Below are positions 10,997 to 20,167 of a stretch of 64,000 bases of DNA, piece after piece. The stretch's first letter is position 1; every line of letters starts with the position of its first letter. Source of the DNA: Sipunculus nudus (lineage: Eukaryota > Annelida > Sipuncula > Golfingiida > Sipunculidae); NCBI GenBank assembly GCA_026874595.1, contig CM049308.1, forward strand, positions 37,721,027-37,785,026, given 5' to 3'. Under the pieces are notes generated by a model. The model was not told the DNA's origin. It did not search any database and saw only the letters and a program-made list of their open reading frames with translations. The position numbers and the translations under genes are program-made.

Positions 10997-11219
10997 ATTC
11001 CAGTTGGACGAATTGGGGATGGACGACATTCCGAATAGACGACATTCCGAATTGAGGACGACATTCTGAATGGATGACAATATAACTTAATATGTAATAA
11101 GGGGTTAAATTGATACTGTGACAAAATGACGCATAACCCTAATCCTAATCCTAACCTAACCCTAAAAACCTAAAACCAAAACCTAATCCTAACCTAAAAC
11201 CAATTCGTCCAGCTGGAAT
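10997..11219. mobile_element. 223-bp MITE with telomere-like core
   Basis: Terminal inverted repeats ATTCCAGTTGGACGAATTGG (10997-11016) and CCAATTCGTCCAGCTGGAAT (11200-11219) differ at one position. Inside, three GACGACATTC(C/T)GAAT units (about 11022-11075) precede a telomere-like tract. It has inserted into the 3' end of the Harbinger transposase, so it is younger than that copy. No clear target duplication was seen. Confidence 0.75.
11134..11202. repeat. Degenerate telomere-like repeat (CCCTAA/CCTAA)
   Basis: A run of AACCCTAATCCTAATCCTAA-type units and A-rich variants on the plus strand (TTAGGG-like on minus). It lies inside the MITE, so it is interstitial and element-borne rather than a chromosome end. 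Confidence 0.8.
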
Positions 11220-12411
11220 AACACCAATAAATAATCCCTCACATGTTTTGCTGCATTTGTTGCTCTGTTGCCACGGCCTGGTTGAACGTTCACTTTTAAG
11301 TTTTGTCCCTGATGCCAGGAACCCTGTAGGTCCTCGCTGCGTAAGAAGGTAATTTGCATAGCAGGATAGCCTCTCCGCATAATTGTTACACTTTCAACAT
11401 TCTTTGGAGACATTTTCAGAATAGTCAACAAACAGGCAAATCGCGGCACTTATATTCCAAAGGCGTTCTCAACCACTCTCCTGGCTCTAGAAAGCTTGTA
11501 GTTAAATATCCGCTCTTTATCTGTGAATTTTCGTCGACTGTAGGGCTTCATAAGCCGGGTCCTGAAGTGGAAAACATCATCTTCGATAATAAAATCATTA
11601 CCGTCTTGTAGTGGTGTGGCTGAAGTGAAAACAATAGTACCATCCTCTATTGTAGTCTTCATTTAGCAGGTCCCGAAAATCTGATCTTCCGAACATGATC
11701 CATTAGCACCGACATCCACCCAAATGAATGTGTTTTCCGCACCAACAATGGCCATCAAAACAATGGAATTGACGCCCTAATAGTTGTAATATGTTGATCC
11801 GCCTCTCAAAGGTCTTCATATTGCGATATGTTTGCCGTCTATAGCTCCATAGCAGTGGGGAAAATTCCATCTTCTGGAGAAAAGTTCTGAAATGTTCAGC
11901 CGACCCTGGATGGTGGGAGGTATGGCAAGGACTTCATCAGTATATTCCGAAATAATTGATTCACACGCCTCCGGTATGAACAGTGCAAGGGTGTTGTGTG
12001 CCACTCGGAAGTTGTCCATCAGAGACTTGTATGTGCAGCCAGTAGCCAAGAACCTGAGGGCGCAGGCTAGCTTCAAGCTTTGAGGCAAAGCTTTCCTCCA
12101 GAAGATGTCTTGACGTTGAATGCGAGGGCCAACTCTTTCCAACAGTTTATAGAACATTTGCGGCTCAAGGCGAACAAAATACTTGAAGCAGGCGTGGTCA
12201 GCCATCTCCAACTCATCGGCTGTTCTTACTGGCCAAAGAGTATTCCGGTTTGCAGCCAAGCCTTTACCGATAACTCTCGCCGTTTATCGTCGTCCCGCAT
12301 ATCCTCCGCCAAAATAGCCAAGGCGAGGTCTTCTGCAGCAATCGAATCAGTAAAAATGACAACATATATTCCCAGACACCTGTGTCTTGCAATATCTGGT
12401 ATGATGCTCAC
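11210..12411 (-). pseudogene. PIF/Harbinger (HARBI1-like) transposase, broken
   Basis: DDE-type nuclease that would excise and integrate Harbinger DNA. The N-terminal part (12411 downward) has a KRRELSVKAWL segment. After a frameshift near 12230 comes a helical region with FRVAHNTLALFIPEACESII, then WNFPHCYGAIDGKHIAI carrying the first catalytic Asp. The middle (about 11810-11660) carries WVDVGANGS with the second Asp but has three in-frame stops (after HIAI, after YNY and after GTC). The last part has LMKPYSRR and LSRARRVVENAFG with the catalytic Glu. A short deletion follows, and the C-terminus is cut by the MITE at 11219. Family assignment is confident; the copy is inactive. Confidence 0.9.
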
Positions 12412-12828
12412 TCATCGGAAGCCAGAATTGAAATGAAAGCTACTAAAAACACCCTTGGTTTATGCCCCTTCACACATTCACGTTTCATCGGACGTCTGGC
12501 CGCGTTTCGCCACGTTCTCAGAGAACGTGGCTGGTCGTGGAGGTTGCAAATGGTCGCCGCCGATGTACGTTCATTGTTGGTCCATTGTACGTTGTCATTA
12601 CGTCCAGTATGTTTGACTTACGACTGGATCGCGTACGCTTTTAGTACGTCTATAACGCCCCTTGTACGATATTCTTACGTTTTTGATACGCTTGCTGCGA
12701 TCATTTTACGCTGTATCACGTCAACCTAACGATTGATTTATGTGTGTACTACGTGTTTCGCGATCGTAAGACACACAGTACATTTTTTGTGCGTCTTTTG
12801 TACGACTCGAGTACCGAGTATATATAAA

Positions 12829-13799
12829 GCCCCGGTCACAACCCAAGGTGCGTGTTTTTAGTCCGTACGTTTTTTGGGGAGGCCACGTTCCCCACGTTTT
12901 TCTGAAAACATGGAGAGGGAGTGGCAAGAGTAGGGAGGGAGTACGTCAACGCACGGTTGCGCAAGGGGTAAGTACGTGGCCCGTGAGCAGTTGCGTGCAT
13001 CGTATGTTGCGCACGTGGTAAGTGAGTGGTACGTGCTTACAACGTGCTTGTAACGTACGATCTTCGTTTGATTGCCACGTTATAGTACGGAGGCAGTACT
13101 TACACGTGCTGCTCACGTACGGGGTCCTTTCTCACTCGCATGTTGTAAGTGCGTGCAAGTGCGATGATCGTAAGTTGTCGGGGGTGAATGCGTAGCCCGA
13201 AGGCAGCCCGTACGCAGCGATAGTTCATCGTACACGTTAAGTGCTACGGCGTGTCTGCGTGCTCTCAAATCCGTACTGAGGCGGTACTCACCACGAACGG
13301 ATCCCCAAATTTTGCCTACGTTTTTGCAAGAAGACAACACGCACTTGCAAGTACGGCGGATTAGGACCACGGCTTAAGTTGATGCGGCGGCCGTGCGTCA
13401 TGCAGCTACCTTCGGGCTCCGTACGGGCACCGTACAGTAGACGTAGGGAGGTCGTAGGATACCCGTGCGATTTTAACGCCAACTCGGCTACCCGAGAGAC
13501 GTACGGCGTACCTGCGGCTGTCGTAAGGGGTCTTTGCGGCTTCCGCAAGGTCAGCTTGCTGCGTCCGCAGGGTCAGCTTTCTTTAGCGTGCGAAGGCCGT
13601 GAGAATTAGGAAGCCACCTTGCCATTCCCGCACGTCAGCCACATTAGTATTCCTGCGGTTTCAAAAACCGAACGGTGATCTACGTTGTACGGTGGCCGCA
13701 GTGGGTTGTGACCGACGCTTAAGTATCCTGCGGTCCCAAAAACCGTGCTCTCCTCTACGGAGTGCGGTAACCGCAGGGGGTTGTGACTGAGGCTTTAAA
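12829..13799. mobile_element. CpG/ACGT-rich TIR element, ~970 bp
   Basis: Ends AAGCCCCGGTCACAACCC (left) and GGGTTGTGACTGAGGCTTT (right) are inverted. The interior is unusually CpG-rich with dozens of ACGT, GTACG and TACGT words, and the last ~140 bp is a ~72-bp tandem duplication (CCTGCGGT(T/C)(T/C)CAAAAACCG twice, GGGTTGTGAC twice). Reading frames here are arginine-rich by-products of composition. It may be a non-autonomous relative of the adjacent Harbinger or an unrelated family. Host homology with unit A resumes immediately to its right. Confidence 0.65.
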
Positions 13800-13974
13800 C
13801 AGTTTGCACAACTCTTTGATTTTTAGTTAAGAACATGTATATTGACTGGATCCTGGATTGCTTACTCTTAAATTTTACATGATCCCTTGCCGTATTTTAA
13901 AATTAATCGAAATAATTTACTTTTTATGTCGTAAAAGTGGTTCGAGTTGAAGACAAAATAAAGCTGTCTGAAAA

Positions 13975-14105
13975 GCAGACGCGGATCCAGGGGAGGGGTC
14001 TGGACCCCCCCTCCTTTGTCAGCCGCCATAACCTTTTTTATGGGGTTCAGACCATTTTTTTTGTACCCTGCGACCCCCCCCCCCCCCCTTCGACGGACCT
14101 TGGGA
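13975..14105. repeat. GGATCC-family element fragment (B copy)
   Basis: Paralogue of 5205-5330, with GCGGATCCAGGGGAGGGGTC, a T-rich core and a C run. Shared by A and B, hence older than the duplication. Confidence 0.45.
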
Positions 14106-16134
14106 TTTTCTTTTAGGTTTGTCAGTAGTCCTCCTAGGTTTGGACCCTCCTTTTAATTTCAATTCAGTCTAAAAGATCAAGTTTCAAGACACGTAACTCA
14201 CCTGAGCTAATCGGGGTTTTAGGATAACATTCCTTTGTGCTTGCATGTATCCCAGAGTATGGCTCAAAGAGAGGTGGATTTTTATACTGTCGTGTTGTAT
14301 GACTCTCACGTTTGTTTATCCCAGCAGGCTTCATAAAAACATAAACCGATAGCACGAGCTCTGTAGTTTTTATAAAGTTCATCTTCCCTTTGCCGCCGTG
14401 AATGTTTTGTATATCAAGCGAGGGTATAAAATCATTTAATAGGTCAGTCAAAAAGCTTTTAGATTTTTTTTTACCCAGATAGTTGTTTTAGTTGAGTAGG
14501 ATTGTTAACCTAAACGAGTTGCCGCTAAAAACTGGTTGGCCTATAATCTTTTTTTACCGAGTATATCCTTTTTTCACCAGTGTCATTCCATGACGGGACT
14601 TTCAACGTTCCACGTGACGTGTCCAGTAACAGGCAGTCGGTGGTAGTTCTCAGGCGTTAAATGTGCTTAGGAAAACTTTAGGTATCATTTTATCTTTATA
14701 AGTCTGTTCAAAACTGTATTGTTTTCGTGGATCTAATATACATACCTTTTACTGAAACCATGCAATAAAAGTGCTGATACTTCCATAGTCCAAACTCCGG
14801 CATTTTACTTTCTTACAACCAAATTAATCAGTGATAAAACATATGGTAACAAAAAATATATTGTGTTTAAGCTGACATTAATGAAAATTACATATATAAT
14901 GAAACAGGGATTACCAGAGACTGAAATGGACTGTAACTAAAATTTCAGGATATTAAGGTTGAATGTAACACTATGTTCAGTGATGCAAACGCTTTATTAG
15001 ATAATTTAAAAAAAAATTTTGAACGTTAATGTCTGTGTCTCACTACAACAATTTTCTCTTTGTCTATCATTTTAACATGTCGCCTTCATACGAACTCAGA
15101 TAGACTGCTTTAACTAGCTGTCTTTCTTAATTAAAAGGAAACAATTCTGGAAAAATAAAAACCTTACATCATTATATACATATGTGATGTCACTAAATCC
15201 GATATATGTTAAATATGTTTCCTGCATGGACAGGGTTTATATAGGGTTTCGTGTATAAGAACCCTTTAACACTGTGTGAAAATGCTAGTATTCTCTGGAA
15301 ACACAACATGTACGTTATCATTGAATCACATATAAGTAATAAAAAGAAATAATCTTTCCTATCCCATGATTCCATCCCTATGTTGGGCGTCAGAAATAGA
15401 ACCGGGCATGTTCTTTGATTCTCTAAATACACGACACTGGTAAGAATACTGAACCCATGTGCTGAAAATTAACAAAAAGGCAATAATGAGGGTGAATGGT
15501 TTTGCTAGGGGAAGATTATTAGAAACAGACGGCTTGCTCTAATATTTTTTAGTTTTATAATAAAAGCACAGCTGTGCTTTGTTTTACATTAAAAAAGTTG
15601 TGTAACCACGGCTTAAAATAAATGCCAGAAAGCTGATATAAATATCCCGTCATAATAAGGGAGAAAGCGAATCGTGGATAACTTTTTAAAGTTAACTTAT
15701 GAGTAGCCGCATTCTGTGAAGCAAGACCCCCATGAATGGGTTAATGATAGCTGAAGGACGGATCTCAATTATTCAATCAATTATTTTTAAACGTTCCTGT
15801 TTTTGCACACATTTCAACTGATAGCGCAACGTAATGCACATAATGGGCTGTTGAAGGACAAAGTTGGATCCACCATGCCCGGGATTGATGAGTTATCATG
15901 TTGCATCCAGTCAGATGCATAGAGCGCATACCTCCGCGAAAGCAAAACAATCCTGCTGGATCCGACCGTTATCCGGATCCGTGCCATTTAGAATTCTCGA
16001 TTCCCTGGCCTATGTTCACCGCAATATAAAATTTCTTTGAAATCAATTCTTTATTTTTTAAGTCGTCCTTCTAACAGACTGACAAACAAACACACAAACC
16101 TGATTTGCATCGATCTGTTTCGAAATTCCTTAAT

Positions 16135-16400
16135 TGCCTCCGCCAAGGGGTATCCCTGTTCGAGTATCCGTGTGATTGTCCTCAACATAATTCACAAGCG
16201 GATATTCATGAAATTTTCAGGGTATTCGGAAATGGGCAGGTGAAGAAGCGATAAGATTTTGTTGTGGATCTGGAACATGATCCGGATTTAGGAACGTCAT
16301 AAAGGAATAATCATAAAAAGTACAGTCACTTATGCACGAATAAATCTGAGAATATGAGCGAATAAGTGAATGCAAGCACGGTTTAATGAGACATCCCACA
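16135..16400 (-). repeat. Dispersed repeat 'CTCCGCCAGG', copy in B
   Basis: Paralogue of 9065-9390 with CTCCGCCAAGGGGTATCCC at its left end. Part of the duplicated backbone. Confidence 0.55.
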
Positions 16401-16835
16401 ATATAGGGGCCCTGTCACATGGCCGAGGCTCTCATTCCTGAGACAAGAGATTTCTAGTTTAAAACTGTTAATAATCGAGTAATTTTCACCGCGTAGAACA
16501 AAGGGTCTCACCAAATAACCATAAATCAGAAACATCAGTCAGTAATTACCAATCAAAGAAATATTGGTCAGTGTCTACCAAGGGACGGTGGCCGTGCTAT
16601 TTTGGGCTGTTGTGCTAATTTGGCTTTGCCACGTGACAGCGCCTGCCATTACGTGCATTATTGACAGCTGCTGTGCTCACTTGAACAAAATGGATGCTGC
16701 TTTCAACATATAATTGGGCTTTTTTTTAGAGCGTTAGCTTTTATGCCGAGACAATAATAGGTGTCTTTTATATACCGAATTAATCATTTACTCGCAGTTC
16801 TGGGTTAAACCCTCTTAAGTATTCCAGCAAGTCTC

Positions 16836-17021
16836 CTAAGGAGAACTAAAAGAGTTATCTTGATTTTGAGAAATTGCTGCTGCTACTGGTGTTACGTTCA
16901 TGTAATTTAGGAGTGTAATTATGCAGTCCATTTCGACTCGGCTCCCGTCAGTGCCTCCCACGTACACAAAATGGAATCCTGGTTTAAAAGTTAAAATCAT
17001 AATGGCATCCGCTAGAGCCAT
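16836..17021 (-). CDS. Candidate host exon or ORF, unidentified
   Basis: A 61-codon minus-strand frame beginning MALADAIMIL and containing FHFVYVGGTDGSRVEMD and NYMNVTPVAAAIS, ending at a TAG. A possible splice acceptor (pyrimidine-rich tract ending AAACCAG) lies inside near 16978. The surrounding 16601-17240 holds no other recognisable feature. The plus-strand ORF from 16921 overlaps and is less convincing. The family is not recognised and chance is possible. Confidence 0.22.
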   Translation of the reverse strand: MALADAIMILTFKPGFHFVYVGGTDGSRVEMDCIITLLNYMNVTPVAAAISQNQDNSFSSP

Positions 17022-17242
17022 CAGAAAGAGGTTTTACCTTACTCTTGTACCTCGGTCTAGTTACCAGTTACAGCATGTCGGCCGAATATCAAGACTCCTA
17101 CGACTAATTTTAATTATACCGAGCTGTAAAGATCATCTTGCACAAGGGAAGAAAAATCTGAATCTAGTTGATGGACATATACCACGTGCTATGGGAGTGC
17201 AAGTAGCAGTCGCTCACGTGTTTGATTTGCTGCTGTATAAGA

Positions 17243-17243
<1 letters not shown>

Positions 17244-17274
<31 letters not shown>

Positions 17275-17285
17275 ATATATATATA
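17244..17285. repeat. (TA)n microsatellite
   Basis: Alternating AT with a TTT interruption, immediately left of the palindrome. Confidence 0.95.
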
Positions 17286-17345
17286 ATTATACAAAATGAA
17301 GACAAGTCAAGTATACTTGACTCGTCTTCATTTTGTATAATTATA
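17282..17345. repeat. 64-bp near-perfect palindrome
   Basis: Two 32-bp arms meet without a spacer at GTA|TAC (17313/17314). The only arm mismatch is at the tenth base from the centre. Such a sequence can extrude a cruciform. The right arm runs into a Penelope-like tail fragment, so it may be a tail-to-tail joining of two element ends. Confidence 0.9.
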
Positions 17346-17405
17346 AAGCTCTGGTGAAATGCCATAGAGCACTCTTGTAGTTGTTGCTTGCAGAAAACCT
17401 GCAGA

Positions 17406-17408
<3 letters not shown>
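17343..17408 (-). mobile_element. Penelope-like element tail fragment
   Basis: On the minus strand it contains CAACTACAAGAGTGCTCTATGG and AGAGCTTTATAATTATACAAA-like phrases, matching 40487-40560, which lies next to hammerhead motifs. (TA)n blocks flank it on both sides. Too short to classify alone. Confidence 0.45.

Positions 17409-17481
<73 letters not shown>
17409..17481. repeat. (TA)n microsatellite
   Basis: About 70 bp of alternating TA with one phase shift. Confidence 0.95.
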
Positions 17482-17482
<1 letters not shown>

Positions 17483-17577
17483 GAGCTATATTTCAGATTG
17501 GACTAGAGATGTTAATTAACACATATTCTAAAGGTCAGGTTATACTCTACTCACCTGAGCTTCCGCAAATGTGGTTT

Positions 17578-17579
17578 TG

Positions 17580-17624
<45 letters not shown>
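17578..17624. repeat. (TA)n microsatellite
   Basis: About 46 bp of alternating TA, the third array within 400 bp. Confidence 0.95.
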
Positions 17625-17626
<2 letters not shown>

Positions 17627-17639
17627 TATATATATTTAT

Positions 17640-18630
17640 ATTTACCTCAACATATTGCCCAGATTATATATAAATTCAGAGGGAAAGAGATCCGATTTTT
17701 AAAGCGTGATAGTGCTTCCAGGTGGCGCTGTCTGTTTCCAGAAGGGCCAGTCTGATACCTCAGCACATGTGCATGCGAGCCTAACCCATTCATAGTTAAT
17801 TTTTTTTTGCACAAATAAATTTTCTTCACATTGAACATCAACAAACTGTGGAGAAGATGATGCAGGACTCTTGATAACGTGGACATAACTATGCAAATTT
17901 GGTTTTGAAATTTACGTTAAATATTTGTTAAGTTTGGAATACTTTATAATTGACAGTCAGCTACACACCGAAGAGTATTCATGAGGGTTCCTTTGAAAAA
18001 ATTATAATTATAATTGGCATATTAAGCATATGTTTCATATAAATCATCATGTAAAATATATAAATCAGCATCCGAGACGTTAGTTTATAGAAACATTAAG
18101 ATGATGTAAAGGCGGTGATGCTTTATTCACTTTTAAACTTCTTACACGAAAAGAACTGTTCACTCGATTCCAAAATTTAATTAAGCGGATACAAAAGGCA
18201 AAACATTTATTACACAGATAAAGTTTAGCGTCTCTGTATCTTCGGTCTTGTCGTGCGCTGTTTCCAATTTACTTTTTAGTCTTTCAAATCAAACTGTTAT
18301 TGTCCACATTTCCTGTGGGCTGATTGGTCATGCTCTAATTGTAAGAGTATCCATATTTTTCTGCATTTGATCTTTCGCTTAATTGGTCTTTTTTCAGTTT
18401 TAAAGTTCGGTTAGTACGTTTATTTGTGACGCCAGGTATCCTTGAGTCAACCAGTCCTCGTTTACTAACTGATTACACATTGTAGACTTCAACATTGTGG
18501 TTCCTTTTTTCTCCCTTAACATAGAAATGAGCACGATAGGTTTACAAGATGACAGACAAAACAAGATCTGGTGCAGTAATACAAATATAAACCTCACGAA
18601 CAGTTAGCAAGATCGCTATAAAAGCTTTGT
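17640..18630. other. No gene seen
   Basis: AT-rich sequence without recognisable coding or repeat structure. Confidence 0.55.
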
Positions 18631-18636
18631 TTTAAC

Positions 18637-19222
18637 GTACTCCAGATGTACCCCTCTTGTAAAGTACGTTATCCGGAAAAAAATTTGTTGTTGCCATAAT
18701 CAGGATGTGAGGTGCTCAGATCACAAAAAAAGTTATGTACGTTAATCCGAACGGCTTCTCACAGTAAGTTAACATGATAACAAAAGAACTTTTGGTTCCA
18801 TTATACGGAAGGATATCTCACGGTGAGGTTCTTAGATAAAAAAAAAAATAAAACTGGATGTACCTCTCATGGGGTGTTAAGCAGATAACAAAAGAATTTT
18901 GGTACCATAATACGGAAGTACCTCTCATGGTGAGGTGCGCACAGATCACAAAAAAAGTGTTAATACCATAATCCGGGTGCACCTCTCACGGTGAGATACC
19001 AGATCATAAAAAAATCTTCTTGGTACCATAATCCGGATGTACCCATCACGTTTAGTTACTCAGACCAGGGATCAACGTTCAGTATCATAATCCAGGTGTA
19101 ACCCAAATTACAGAGAAAAAAATTGGTACTGTAATCCAGAATTACCCCACGTTAACGCTAAGTTACCTACATCACCAACATAAAAAAAAATTGGTACAAT
19201 ATTCCAGACAAAGCCGTACGTG
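18637..19222 (+). repeat. Degenerate ~60-bp tandem array
   Basis: About ten diverged units share the pattern GGTACCATAATCCGGATGTA, then CCTCTCACGGTGAGGT, then CAGATCACAAAAAAA. Unit starts are visible near 18692, 18739, 18797, 18901, 18968, 19022, 19080, 19125 and 19193. Each unit ends in an A-run. Units differ by substitutions and indels, so this is an old minisatellite-like array. No coding frame. Confidence 0.8.
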
Positions 19223-19481
19223 TATTAAAAAAATAACAAGTCGGGGTTGACATAGAGCAACTAATTCTTTGTCCATAACTTCACAGACCTCTCAGAAATG
19301 TAACTTTTATCAAGAAAGCCCCCATATCTTGTAACAATACTTCACATGGAAACATTACACATACATCGTGACATAGTAAAATAAGAAATAAGTAATTAAA
19401 GAAACATGCGAAAATGTGAAGTACATTTCTGGGAAAATATTGAATTACCATTCAGCACGTAAAACTAGGGCCTGCGGACTA

Positions 19482-19724
19482 TTAAAGGTGCATCTGCACA
19501 TGGACAGGAGGAAACCATGCATATGGACAAAAGGAAATGAATCCATCAGCATTACGTGCAATCTGAAGCGGCACTACCCTGACTAGGTCACAGGACAAAG
19601 CAAGTACTCCGCAGAACGAATGCGCAACATCTGTCAATAGCACACTACGAATACTCAGACTGTCAAGAGTACGGCTCTGCTGTTTAGGGATTGTGAGCGT
19701 CAGATTCTGCCACCCACAATGCAT
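19482..19724 (-). CDS. Candidate ORF, unidentified
   Basis: An 80-codon minus-strand frame starting with ATG (MHCGWQNLTLTIPKQQSRTL) with higher GC than its surroundings, mixed residues and no low-complexity bias. No domain recognised. It could be an exon or chance. No splice-site support was established. The stretch 19725-20167 beyond it holds nothing recognisable. Confidence 0.22.
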   Translation of the reverse strand: MHCGWQNLTLTIPKQQSRTLDSLSIRSVLLTDVAHSFCGVLALSCDLVRVVPLQIARNADGFISFCPYAWFPPVHVQMHL

Positions 19725-20167
19725 CGGGGTTCTATATTAACCAGCGGCGTAGGTGTAAATGTAGTGAAAAGGTAAATGTAGTAAGTTCAATTATGTTGGA
19801 CAAAAGTTTTAAGGAAAATTAAAAAAACATGGAAGTTTTTCACAGAAAAATTAATATTTTGTAATTATGCGCATGTCAGATTTAAACAGAAGGTGTTTCC
19901 TTGGAATGTAACAAATTTTTATTTTAAAGTTTGACAAATAGTCATTCTGAGTGAAGAAGACCCATACTGGAAGGGCGTTGTCAACAGAAGCTGGGAGAGA
20001 ACTCTCACTCTAATTAAATGAAATAACCGTTCACATGATCAGTGTGGGTATAAAAGCTTTTGCGAACAGGAAGTTAGTGTATTTGGCTATAAGCCACAAT
20101 GGATTTAAGGCCAGTTTGATAAGAATAAATACAGGAGCAGTTCTATATAAATAGAATTTTTAACTGT

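Larger units (their letters stand above)
9763..12828 (-). mobile_element. Decayed PIF/Harbinger transposon with ACGT-rich ends
   Basis: Encodes a broken Harbinger transposase (11210-12411, minus). Both flanks (9770-10140 and 12470-12830) are CpG-rich and packed with TACGT/ACGTAC words, in contrast to the AT-rich host. Partly matching inverted phrases (an AAATGG-GTCGCC-like motif near 9920 and 12555) suggest long, diverged inverted ends. The left boundary is fixed by comparison with unit A. The right boundary is unclear because another element follows at 12829. From 10140 to 10990 no second (Myb/SANT) frame is visible. Confidence 0.65.
9567..16600. repeat. Segmental duplication, unit B
   Basis: Direct repeat of unit A, interrupted by the ACGT-rich insertion between 9763 and about 13799. 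The break is sharp on the left, where the shared GCAGGTTG(T/C)TTGG motif gives way to TTCAACCC, and on the right, where homology resumes at AAACAGTTTGCAC. Without that insertion the unit is about 3 kb. No gene belongs to the duplicated backbone. Confidence 0.8.

Noticed and set aside
12080-12436. Plus-strand ORFs opposite the Harbinger transposase
   Set aside because: Shadows of the minus-strand transposase, which has clear family motifs.
13113-13790. Several 60-86-codon ORFs on both strands
   Set aside because: High CpG lowers stop-codon frequency, so open frames are expected by chance. No domain recognised.
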